This document shows positions 11,794 through 22,849 of a stretch of DNA of 64,000 nt, piece by piece. How positions within the stretch are numbered: position 1 is the stretch's first letter; the number at the start of each line of letters is the position of its first letter. The stretch is from positions 1 through 64,000 of the forward strand of contig MU858196.1 in the NCBI GenBank assembly GCA_033297075.1, read 5' to 3'. The DNA comes from Rhypophila decipiens (lineage: Eukaryota > Ascomycota > Sordariomycetes > Sordariales > Naviculisporaceae). Under the pieces are notes generated by a model. It did not search any database. It saw nothing but the letters and a program-made list of their open reading frames with translations, and was not told the origin of the DNA. Position numbers and translations under genes: made by a program.

Positions 11794-13464
11794 CTAGTAA
11801 ACCCTCCGCACCGATACAGCAAGCCTCCTTGATCCCTTAGCATGCAACCCCAAAAACCGGTCTTCGTACTGCATATCCTCATCAGTGATATCGCCTTCCA
11901 CCTTCAGCTCAAAGCTCAAGTGAATGGTTGCCAAGGTCTTGTAAATAATAGAGTAAGCCATAGTCGAGCCAACGCAATTATGGCTGCCTTTTCCAAACCC
12001 GACCATATACCGGTTGAGGTTTGTCTTTTGCTTTTCCTCTTGGCCAAGCCATCGCTGTGGCTGGAAACGGCCAGGCTCCGGGAACACCGCCAGGTCGTTG
12101 TGCTGCAGGTAGGCACTCATGGAAACCACCGACTAGAGATAAGAAACCGGTCAGCTTCAAGTTCTTGGGCAATAATTGTTAGGTCGTCTACGCCTTACAC
12201 TCGCAGGAATGTGCTGTCCTAGCACCACCATTCCAGCCTCGGGAACCACTCGCGGCAGGCGACCGACCAAGCCGTAGGACATCCTTAATGCCTCCTTGAC
12301 CACAGCGGTGAGCCACGGCAAGTCAGAAAGCTCGTCATATCTAGGGCAGATCAGGGAATTTGTTGGCAATGCACCCTTGAGCTCCTCCTCCAACTTCCTG
12401 AGGATATCCTCATTCTCTGGCTTGAGTAGATGATACGTCGCCACAGTGAGGGCGTTGCCAACGGTGTCTGCACTTGCAGCAATCAAGCTCAGTGACTCAT
12501 CCTCCAACCTTTGCCTATTGACCGTCGTCCCTCTTGTCTTGTTTGCATTGACGATTTCTGTAATGATGGTCCTGGCGCTGTTATCTGACGTTGATTCTAG
12601 GGCACTCTGAGCAGCCTGCTGTGAAAACTCCTTCATCATCCTCACAGCCGATAACTTGTCTCCCGCTAGACGCATCAGCCAGAGGGGAATGTTGTTAAAG
12701 ACGGGAACCAAGAGTGGAAAGTGCCGGATGGTGCATATCGTGCGGAGACTGTCTTCTACGCTTTCATGCATGGGTTTGCCAAAATCCTTCTTGGCCATGA
12801 AATCGAAAGACCGACCAAACGAGATTTCGCTGACTGAGTCGAGGGATACGCATCGGTAGGCCCGCTCCAGGGGAATGACTTCGGGTTGGCTCGTTTGAGC
12901 TGCTGCTGCTGTCAGGAGGCGGGCGTGGAGCTTGAGGATGGGGCGGGAAAGAACGTCTTCAAGGGCGAGGACGGATTGGCGGGAGAAGAAGAGCGAGATC
13001 TCGGTACGGCGCTGGCTGTGGATTGTATTGTCGAGGGAGCCAAAAGACGAGTGGCCTGCTCCAAAGCACGAGTACTACCATGACCATTTGGTGGCTTTGG
13101 AGCCTACACGGTAGACTTGGTCGTAGGCTTCTGGACGGCAGATGTGCAGCTCGTTGGGGCCAATGCGGACGATGGGGCCTGTTTTTTTTTGGATATTAGC
13201 CCTGACGAATATTCCAAAATAATGGGGGTTGCAAGGTTCCATACCGTAGAGATTGTGAAGACGCTGAAGCTCCAAGTGTAGCTTTCCACCAACAAATACA
13301 TCGTGGTAGAACACAAAGAGGCCAGAGGCAGCAGCAGACCTCGGACCAGGAAACTTTGCCAGTGGATGGACCGTCACACAATAGACAACGGCGGCCAATG
13401 ACGCTACCAAGATTGCAAGCCCGGTGGTGGCTAGAATGTGCCAGTAGTCCCAGAATGGAATCAT
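11794..13464 (-). pseudogene. Cytochrome P450 with a premature in-frame stop
   Basis: Three exons are inferred: 13464-13245, 13178-12199 and 12132-11794, giving 513 codons in one consistent frame. An N-terminal membrane anchor is followed by the proline-rich hinge [10 protein letters not shown], a helix-K-like stretch before EALRMSYG, the PxRF region (PEPGRFQPQRW) and the heme-binding motif FGKGSHNCVG, with the axial Cys at residue 453. The single lesion is a TAG at codon 108 (13077-13075), where relatives have an aromatic residue. Frame, splice sites and all motifs after the stop are intact. Decay is therefore recent, or this is an assembly error. Given lesions in both neighbours, true pseudogenisation is favoured. 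It probably oxidised the product of the NRPS-like synthetase, with which it shares a promoter region. Confidence 0.8.
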
Positions 13465-13844
13465 GTCGGATTTGTTCTAAAAAGAAACGTCAAGTTGGGC
13501 CGAGTTGAAGAGCACACTTGAACAGCAACTTGCCATGTCACCGATTTCTTTTATTTCCAAATTCCTTATCGGCAGGCTGCCCTAGCCTGGTTAGAGCGGT
13601 AATCTCTATTCTTGTGGAAATAAGATGTCTTTTATTCAGCGACATACTGCATGCGGCGTATAGTTTCCTGTTCTGCGCGATATGGTCCAACTCGTATAGC
13701 AGTAATCGGCGACTTTTGTACTGCACCATCGTCGGTGGTCAAGTTTGGATCCGAGGGCTGGCGTCGGAATCACACCCTTCCGAGTATGCTTTGTTGTTGT
13801 GCAAGCATGGGTGAGCCCTTCCGTATGCTTGTAGTGCCTATATT
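13465..13844. promoter_or_regulatory. Shared divergent promoter region, P450 / NRPS-like gene
   Basis: A 380-bp interval separates the start of the P450 (-) from the first in-frame ATG of the NRPS-like gene (+). A bidirectional promoter is expected, but the NRPS-like frame starts inside its adenylation domain. Some of this interval may therefore be degraded coding sequence. No individual control site was assigned. Confidence 0.4.
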
Positions 13845-16643
13845 ATGCCAAGTTTGACAATAAGAGATGTGTCCGTCCATCCTTTGCCGGTCTGGTTTTA
13901 TTGTTCCCGGTATCACATTGCCTGCCAAAACCGCACCTTCATCCAAGGAATCTTGGGTCTGCGCCAGGACACCGTCTTTCTCCTGCACTTGGACAACCAC
14001 CTGGACGGCATTATTTGGTTCTGGTCCGTAGTGTTGGCTGGATACACACCAGCCCTTTCGCCTCCCTTGGTCAACAACCCGGACCAACACCGCAAGCATC
14101 TCGCCCACTTGAAGAAACTCATTCATAGCCCAGTCGTCCTCACAACATCAAAGTACATTTCCTCTTTCACGGACCTAAATATCTATGTGCTTCCGTCCTC
14201 GCCGATCGAGCCTTCCGCCGAACATGTCACCGCACCCGGCCCCGGCTTGGACTCGCCCGCCTCCCCCGCCGTCCTGATGCTCACATCTGGTTCAACAGGC
14301 AATGCCAAAGCCGTGTCCCTGTCCCACTCCCAAATTCTCTCAGCCATAGCGGAAAAGGTCCTCTGCCACCAGACCACACCCCATGATGTCTTTCTCAACT
14401 GAATCAACCTCGACCGCGTCGCTAATCTGGTCGAGTCGCGCCTCCACGCCATATACCTCAACGCGCAGCAGGTACATGTGCATGCTACCGATCTTGTATC
14501 TTGGCCTCTAGCGTTTCTTGACATCATCGCTCAACATCATGTCTCCTTTTCTTTTGCGCCCAACTTCTTCCTCGCCAGTCTCGCCAAGGAGTTGCGCTCC
14601 CGGACACGGAACGGAGAGAATCCTCTTATTCTCGACTTGTCCAGCCTGAGGTGTATCACCTCTGGTGGCGAGTCGCTCGTGGTTCAGACTGCTCTATCAC
14701 TCTTGGAGTATTTGACTGCGTACGGATGTCCTAGAAGTGTCCTCGTTCCTGGATTTGGCATGACTGAGACATGTGCGCGGAGCATCCATAACAACAAATT
14801 CCCAGACTACGATGTGGATAATGGGCTATCGTTTGCAGCCCTGGGCACCTGCCACCAAGGTATCGAGATGCGCGTTGTCCAGGTGGATGAAACGGGACGC
14901 TCTACAACTGCCCCGGTTGGGGAGCCCGGTCAGCTACACCTGCGAGGACCATTAGTCTTCTCAGAGTATTACAACGACTCGTTCAACACCAGGAAGGCGT
15001 TTGTGGACGATGGCTGGTTTGTGACAGGAGATCTCGCCGTCATGGATGAAAAAGGCATGCTTCGCCTCGCAGGACGGGAGGTCAAATACAACATTTCTGA
15101 GCTGCAGAGCGCCTTGGACATGGCAAACATCCCTGGAGCAGTTCCTTCATACAGCGTCGGATTTGGGCATCGGCCTGAAGGGCATGGTACCGAGGTTGTC
15201 TCGGTTGTCTATCTGCCCTTGTATGACCCGGACAATGGCAAGGCGAGAGCAGAGACCAACGACGCCATTGCGACGGTGATGTTGCTCCAATGCAGCGCCA
15301 GGCCGCACAAGATCATCCCCCTCGGCAAGGACGAGCTTGAGAAAACATCACTAGGCAAACTCTCGGCCAGTAAGCTCCGACTAATGTTTGAGAGCGGCCG
15401 ATTTGACGCCCAAGGCGAAGAAAACAAAACCCTTCTGGCCGCCTACTACGCCCATGCAGCTTCATCAACCCGGTCTGACGAAACAACTCCCGCCGAAAGA
15501 GCAATCGAGCAAGCCCTATCGGAAGTCCTGAACATTCCCATCGCAGACACCACTCCAAACAGCAGCATGCTCCACATGGGGGTCAACTCGATGCAGCTCA
15601 TCCGCTTCAAGAAACGCGTCCAGGATCTTCTTTCCGTGGATGACATCCCGATGGTGACCATCCTGACCAACACCACCGTCCGCAGCTTAGCCTCAGCCCT
15701 TCAACCGTACTGTGACCCCAGCCCGCAATCCTCCAAGACGGCAGAAGAGATCCCTTACAGCCCGGTAGTCGTCCTGAATCCCAGCGGCCCCCTCCCCCCG
15801 CTCTGGCTCGTCCATCCCTGAGCAGGCGAAATCCTAGTCTACCTGAATCTAGCCAAACACTTTTCATCTACAAGACCAATCTATGCCCTCCGCGCAAGGG
15901 GGTTTGACTCACCCACTCAACCATTCTTCGAGACAATAAAAGAATGCATATCCACCTACGTACAATCCATCCTTGCCATCCAGCCCCGAGGTCCGTATAA
16001 CATACTAGGCTACTCGTTCGGGTCAATGTTTGCCTTTGAAATCGCCAAGGCGCTTCAGTCCCAACAAGGCCAGAGGATTTCGTTCCTGGGTGTGCTGAAT
16101 CTGCCCCCGCATATCAAACAGAGGATTCGGCAGCTGAATATGGTCACCGCCATCTTGACGCTCTCTCTGTTTCTCGGCCTGATTGAAGACGACGATCCGG
16201 CAACATTCTTTCCTGCACCGCCGCCGGGTACTACAACATCCAGCAATCCAGCAAAAGTAGTAGAAGAGATGGACCCCGCCTCAATCCTAGACGAAATCCT
16301 CCTCAACCGAGCACCAAAAGGTCGAATGGACGAACTAGCTCTGACAAGAGACAAGATCATGCGCTGGGCAGAGGTATCCAACGCTCTTCACGCCATGGCT
16401 GTGGATTACGAACCGACGGGAATGGTAGAACATGTAGACGTGTTTGTGTGTCGTCCGCTCAGACAAGTTGCGAGGAACAAAAACGAGTGGTTCGCCGAGC
16501 AGGTCAGCAAATGGGTGTATTTTAGCCGGACACTGCCTAGGTTTTGGGACGCCGAGGGCGAGCATTTTAGCATGTTGGCCGAGGAGAATGTTGAGTCTTT
16601 TGCGGAGATACTTAACAAGGCTTTGCAGGGGAGGGGGGCTTAA
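13845..16643 (+). pseudogene. NRPS-like synthetase (A-T-TE), two in-frame stops, 5' end missing
   Basis: One frame of 933 codons. The adenylation domain shows the core motif LTSGSTGNAK at about 146-155 and TGDLAVMDEKG further on. A carrier-protein motif MGVNSM carries the phosphopantetheine Ser at 582. A thioesterase has the nucleophile motif GYSFGS at about 724. A-T-TE enzymes of this type, related to atromentin, microperfuranone and aspulvinone synthetases, dimerise aryl 2-oxo acids. Two stops interrupt the frame: TGA at codon 186 (14400-14402) and TGA at codon 659 (15819-15821, at the start of the TE domain). Sequence continues in frame across both with family-like residues. The first 60-80 residues of a normal A domain are absent; translation upstream of 13845 shows no homology. 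It is divergent to the P450 pseudogene. Confidence 0.85.
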
Positions 16644-17996
16644 TTCAAGATTTATTACTTGCTAGAGCTCGGAAGATTACTCGAGATAGAAAACAAACTA
16701 GTTATAATGCAAGTTGGGTTCTAATAAACAGGTCAGAACTTGGATCATGTACAGGAACTAGTACCTACTCTTTTATATAGATTGCTCTGGCAGACTGGAA
16801 TAAAGGCTTGCTTCAACATGCTAGAATATTTTTAAACAAAGGTCTTGGGCACCACCGACATGACTCACCTTGTCGCCGCGAGTTCCCCTCGCAAGGCCGT
16901 GGGCGAACAGAGCCCAGGCCGCGCGGGCTCTTCCAAATCACCTGGTGTTGTTAGACACCGCTCGCTTTATGTCGAATTGGGCTCCTCCATCTCCTTTATT
17001 CAGTTAAACATATGTGGGATGTAACGGAAGTAACCCCTGATGCTGATATGTATGTATTTATGTGCAATATGCTAATATCGATAGTAGAAAAGGGTTGCAG
17101 TAGACGGAGCTGAGGCCGCCGGCACCAGCACCGATACCGCGGAGTGAGGGAGGGGGGTGGGTATTATGGGTTCTTTTTAAAAAAGGAAAACCAATTATCA
17201 TTATCACAATGACAACAACAACAAGGGCCTTCGGGCACAGTTCTGACGGTTTTTATTTTTTAAATAAAAATCACTATTCCTCTCTTCACATTGCGTCCCA
17301 CAATTTGAACACCCAAGATATGTGGTTGTTATGTTGGCTATGATGTCGGGATTTGTATGGTGCCTTGGTACAACAGCTTAAAGCAGAACCGGACGTATTC
17401 TCAAGAGACAGTCGCCAATCCGTTAATCCAGACGGAGAGAAATCACTGGGAAGTTAAAGTGGCCAGGACAAATGGAATGCATCGGAAGGGTGCCTGGAAA
17501 CTGGCAGAGAGATGAGTCGGCAATAACCACGCGAGCAGAGGTTGAAGAAGAGTAGTGATAAAGATCGGGGAATTGCGTCTCTGTCTTCAATTGCAAGAGC
17601 AAGTTACCAACTAAGAAGCACCAAGAGGAGGTGCCAGAGTCCGCAAGTTATTGTCAATAGTGAAATCATAAGAAGGAGTCGAACCCCGGGTGAGCTCTTG
17701 GTATGTTGTGTACTTCCTATGCAGCAGATTTTCTGGAGGAAATTACTCACTTACTCCAATCCCAAGAGTACAGGAGGTATCCCACGCCGATAAACAGCCA
17801 ACCAAAACACTCACTCGCAACTTGAAAGGCCTCGAGAAAGTTGCAAAATAGGCCCTTAATAAGCCAGGTAAATGCGTGAAAGAAGCCAAGTAAATGCGTG
17901 ACCTTGTACAATAAATATGTATTATCCACAAAGTCACTTGCAGGCCTAGCTAGCACCCTTGTTCAACTTGACTATATTAACATGAAACAGCCAAGC
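16644..17996. other. Intergenic, repeat-bearing, no gene
   Basis: No gene is supported. The region has a near-palindromic AT run at about 17250-17275, a CAA-rich stretch at 17206-17223, and the second copy of a short dispersed repeat at 17353-17420. A minus-strand match to the tRNA B-box (GGTTCGACTCC, about 17676-17686) has no matching A-box or clover-leaf and was not called. Confidence 0.5.
17353..17420. repeat. Short dispersed repeat, copy 2
   Basis: This aligns with 9926-9990 in direct orientation. The two copies bracket the decayed NRPS-like locus at about 7.4 kb apart. Transition differences are frequent. It is too short to classify. Confidence 0.45.
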
Positions 17997-19864
17997 CTAA
18001 AACTTCTTCTTCCCCTCCTTGACAACCAACTCAGCAGCAATCTCGGCAATCCCATACGCAGCAGTCTGGATGTGCGCGCTCGGCAGCACCGGAATGACCG
18101 AACAATCCACGACGCGCAAATTATCCGTCCCATACACCTTCAAATCCGCATCGACGACGCCCCCATCCTTGGCGGGCAACATGGCACATGTTCCCACGGG
18201 GTGATAGAAACTTCCCATGGTGGACTTGGCAAACGCCCTCCACTCCTCTTCCGTGTTGACGTTCGGCCCTGGTTCCACCTCGACACCCTCCCAGATGGAC
18301 TTGAACGGCTCTGTGGTGGCGATTTTCCGGGCGAATTTGGAGCCGGCGATGAGAGCTTGGAGGTCGTACTCGTTTGAGAGATAGTTTGGGTCGATGACGG
18401 GCTTGGTGTTGATTGTGGGCGAGGAAGGGTTGATGTGCACTGAGCCGCGAGACATGGGGTGCATCAGGGAAGAGAGCAGGGTGGTGTAGTTCCCGCCTGG
18501 GTAGGCGAATGCGCCGACGAAATTGGCCTCCATTATTATTTCCATTTGCGGGACTGACGAGTCGGACAGGTAAGAGAGCTTGGTGGAGTCGACTACGTTC
18601 TTCTTTTGGGCTGCTGATTGGGCGAGTTTGGTGAGGGCGGAAACAGCGGTTTTGTTGCCGCCAAAGATTTGTTGCCAGTTCATGAATGAATATGCTGTCG
18701 AGGTGTAATCGTACCAGGAGATCTTGTTGTCTAGCCAGAGCTGGAATTGCTGGGTTGCGAACGGGCCGCTGTTTTCAAAGATCATGGGGTCGAATGACGG
18801 GGTGTTGGCCTTGAGTCTGTACACGTTTGAGAGGCGGATATGGTCCTGGTAGTTCTCGCCTACTGAGGGGAGATCTTGGAGGACAGGGATTCCTGCCTTT
18901 TTGAGAAGCGAGGATTGTCCGATGCCAGAGAGCTCGAGCAGGCCGGGGGATTGGATTGACCCGGCCGAGAGGATTACTTCGGTTGTGGCAGAGATCTTGG
19001 TCCCGTCTTCAAGGATGACCCCGATTGCGCGAAGAGGAGCGTTGGGCTTGGGACGCTTGGCGAATTCGACCTTTGCGACGCGGGTATTGGGGCGGACTAC
19101 CAGGTTACGACCGGCGAGGGGTAGGTAAGAGTTGAAGCTGTTGGAGCGCGTGTACTTGGTCGGGTCGATGTTGGTCGTTTGGAAAGAGACGCCGATGGGG
19201 TCGCCGCTGAGCGAGCCGGCGTCGTTGATGGGCACGCCGAGTTTCTTGAGGGTGGGCTTCCAGGTCGACAGGAAGCTGGGGACAAGGCGGTTGTAGGTTG
19301 ATCGGATGGGACCCGATTTGCCGTGCTTGTTGCCGTCGTCGGGGCTGGTGTAGTTTTCCGACTTGAGCATGGCCTTGAAGATCTTGTTGAAGGACCACTG
19401 GGAGGAGTCAATCAGGTCGCCCCATGAGTCGTACTCTGCTTCTGAGGCCCGGTCGTAACAGAGGTAGTTGAGCGCTGCTGAGCCGCCGAGGACCTTGCCG
19501 CGATTGACGTCGACGGTGCGGCCGTTGAGGGGAGGTTGGGGGACTGTGGCGAATCCCCAGTCATACTCGGACCCGAGCGTCGAGCCCCGCAGGCCGGGGA
19601 CGTTGATGCGGACCTCATCGGGGGCGGCGGGGCCAGCCTCGATGACGAGGATGTTGGCTTTGGGGAGACCCAGGCTGAGGCGCGTGGCTAGCGCGAGGCC
19701 AGCGGTTCCACCGCCTACTATGATCTGCGAGATCCATCAGTTAGCTCCCGTCTTGGTGGAGATGGCACTAGGGAAAGTGGACTTACATAGTCGGGGTCTT
19801 TAGCCGCATCGGCAATACCAACAACTGCGAGGAGCACAAGCCCCAGACTTGACGGGTTCAGCAT
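17997..19864 (-). CDS. Secreted GMC-family flavin oxidoreductase
   Basis: Two exons: 19864-19787 and 19724-17997, giving 601 aa. The 62-nt intron follows the signal peptide, whose hydrophobic core is LGLVLLAVVGIADA. The FAD-binding Rossmann motif GGGTAG comes directly after the intron. Then follow the GMC signature region with GGSAALNY, the second signature GSIQSPGLLELSGIG, and a C-terminal block with the active-site His in PSAHIQTAAYG. The length fits aryl-alcohol oxidase, choline dehydrogenase-like and related GMC enzymes, which oxidise an alcohol with FAD and pass electrons to oxygen or another acceptor. The substrate cannot be read from sequence. It lies next to the decayed NRPS-like locus but shows no lesions, so membership in that pathway is doubtful. 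Confidence 0.88.
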
Positions 19865-22849
19865 CTTGGGCAGAAGGACGGACGGCCGTGATGTTGGTAC
19901 GTAGCTCTGAGGGAGGACAAAGAAACCCAGAACCAAACCATCACATCATCTGGGTGGCGCCTCTGCCGTCTTATGTGCTCGAGCGCATCAGCGCATCCTT
20001 CCTGACCTCTTCTCCCGTCCGCGCAGCTTCCAGTCGGGTCCCTGTCATTGCCCAGAAACTCTGGCTCTCGGACCTTGCAATTTCCCGGCCATGTGCTGTC
20101 CAGGGTATCTCGGTGGCAGAGTGCTGCAGAAAGTCAAGAGGTTGCATTATTATTCTGACCCCCGCAGATGAGAGACGGACCGATCCGGACTGTCGGGTCA
20201 GGGGGTGTTCTGCCCCGCGGGATTTCTCTCGTGGCATGGTGAGCGAAAGAGGGTGCGCTATTGATGCACGGGAGTCGGTTCCGTGTCGTCCGGCCATGTG
20301 TGGAGGATGTGTGTGGCTGGATGCCGGTTGCGCAGTTACGCTAGCAATTCGAGATGCTGGGGACGGCTTGTTTGCTGCAACTGATTGTACTATCCTCTTC
20401 TTGGTTATATATTGTTTGTTTATTTGACGCCGTTGGCAATATTCCTTCGTTGACCGACTGCATGATTAGGGTGGTGAAATTTCCCCGCTTCAGACAGACA
20501 GAAGACAATCGAATGGTTCTTGTCCCGGCTATTGATGCACTCTCTGGTCTGTTTATTGACTTTCATGTATGATGGGCCCGGGGTCGGACTCTAGAACCTA
20601 GGCGCTCGACTTATCTCTCTGCTTATTCACTTCTTGATAACATCCCAGGCCATTGACCTGCGCCGCTCCCCTGCAGCGTGACCCCTCCCCAAATGTAATT
20701 GCTGCAAGGAACAAGCCTGTCAGGCTAATCTCCCAAAAAGTCCCCAGGGTTTCTCTTTCAGGAATAAAATGCGCGAGAGATTCGGAGTCGTCGACAAGAG
20801 GGGAATGTCGCACCAACAGAACACGAAATGGACCTGTGGCTGGGACTCTGGAGCTTTGGATGCATTTCTGGATTGCTGTCTCATTTTTCGAATCCAGTTT
20901 CTCATTGACGCGACTTGCCGGCACAGTGCCTGTTGATAAAGTCAAGAACAGTTGACGTTCCGAGTTTCGTTTGATCCGTTGATCTCCCGCCATCGAACAT
21001 TGATCACGCCATCCATTTCTAGATAATTCAGTTAAGGGTTAGGGTTAGGGTTACTGAAAAGGGACACAGCGAACTTGAATCTCGAACAATGGTCGTGTGA
21101 CACACTTTCAAGCCTAGCAACCATATTGTATGAACCTGAGAGCAAGAAACATGTGCTCCTTGCTAGGGATAAACACATTTCCTGGATGAAGTGTCACAGG
21201 GACCTGAGAACGTTGCATCGCCAACACACCAACTCGAAGAATACCGCGACTGATCGAGGTACAGATAATACGAGAAATTGAGCTTTTGTCTCTTAGTTAT
21301 CGCGCGAGAATTCCCAAGAATGTTTCGAGTAGCTTAGTAGACCTGGTCAAGACTATGGGTTGACTCTGGTGGTCATTCTCGTCCACTAGATGGATTAATA
21401 CTAGATACATTAGCATGTGTAAAACTTCCGGAAGAAAAGAAGAATGTAGTTCTTCCTTGAAGCAATTTTGGGGAAGTGTAATATGGGAATGACTCTGGTC
21501 GCGATAACTGATACCTGCAGCGTGAAGAGGGCAGTATTGATATGGCGGCAACAACTATGGGATAGCATCAAGTACTCCACCAACAAGGCTGTGCCAAGAG
21601 TTGAGGAGACGACCAAGCAGTGACAAGAAGGTTACCGCCAACGATATTCTTTTCTATGCAAGGCATTGTCCTACCAATTGTGTAGATCCACACCAACTCA
21701 GAGCTGTCAGAAATGCTTTTCTGAGGTCCTCTGTCCATTCCCTTGAACGTAGCGTCCCTGACTCGAGCAAAACTCATTTCTTCTACTCACTGCGGTCTAG
21801 TATGGCTGACCGTGCCGTTCTTTGTGTGGCACATAGTACAGTCTTGACCACCTGGAACTGTAGCCATCTTCCTCGCCACAATTTTCATCATCATTGTCTT
21901 TATACTTGAGGCTGTCTCCCCAACTACAATAAGGATAGAATTCTCTACGAAATTACGCCAACGTTGGCGGATATAGAGGTCGGACAGATGTACGGTGACC
22001 TTGGCCAGGCGGGTAACCTTAATGGTCGTGCCCCACTCAAGAAGTCCGGATAACGGAGATCCTTCCTCATCAGCCTGGAGGCTCATTTGGCAATACAGTC
22101 GAACGGCTTCGAGTTTGTCCTTGGCCGCAACCGAGTCCGCGTTCCTGACCGCCTCGCCGTCATCCTCGTACGGAGCTGGAGGGCGTAAAGTACATTCTGT
22201 CAACTGAGTTTACATTCGAAGGGTGTGTCAAAGGCCTCGGATAAGAAATTGCATCGTGGATCTCAAACGGTCCAAGTTGGTTGAAGTTTACACGAAGGAG
22301 GATAAAGGATTTATGGCCGAGGAAGATCTGGTAAACGACGGCCTGGATGGGTGAAGCGCACAGGAGCGGGTTTGCGGATTCGCAGGTCGAGGTGATGGCG
22401 ATTTGAGCATCGGCATTGAGAGATTCTAGGTTGCAGGATGGCTTTCTGCAGCCCTTACCGTGCTCCCTGGGGGAGAAAGAAAGAGAATGATGCAGGCGGA
22501 GCGGAAGGGGCTTTGAGGTACTTGGCTGATGGAAGGTGTGAGTTATTCCAAATTTTAAGTTTCGGACCCGGTCACCCGGATTCCGTAGCTTCAATCCGGG
22601 TGTGTAGTAGTACGATCACAAGTCACAAGTCACGACGGACATGTCCGTGAAAGTCTAAATGACCATCAAGCCCACACGGCGATACCGGTCAGAAAAAGCC
22701 ACGGACCCACGAATGTTGTCACTATCTTGCAGGAACTTCCGACAAATACCCGTCTTTTCTTGCCCGGCCCATTTTTTTGCAATTCACCGGGTCAACTCAA
22801 GCATGGATTTTCTTCAGCATTGTGCCCCCGGGTCATTCGGAATTCAGCG
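19865..22849. other. Long intergenic region with an interstitial telomere motif
   Basis: No confident gene in about 3 kb. The segment 19865-20500 is the GMC promoter and flank. A three-unit telomere-like motif lies at 21031-21054. Minus-strand open stretches at 22160-22594 and 21787-22203 have partly protein-like composition (acidic, helix-prone in the second) and might be exons of an unrecognised gene. No domain was seen, and the only candidate intron between them is too short. Confidence 0.4.
21031..21054. repeat. Interstitial telomere-like repeat (TTAGGG)n
   Basis: The stretch reads TTAAGGG, then TTAGGG twice, then TTA. It matches the fungal and vertebrate telomere unit. Only about three units are present, so it is a short interstitial motif and not a chromosome end. 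A two-unit version is at 57598-57610. Confidence 0.7.

Noticed and set aside
17660..17740. Possible tRNA on the minus strand (B-box-like GGTTCGACTCC)
   Set aside because: No A-box at the right distance, weak T-stem and no acceptor-stem pairing; most likely chance.
21787..22594. Minus-strand gene made of two open stretches
   Set aside because: No recognised domain and only a roughly 20-nt potential intron between them; kept only as a note in the intergenic entry.
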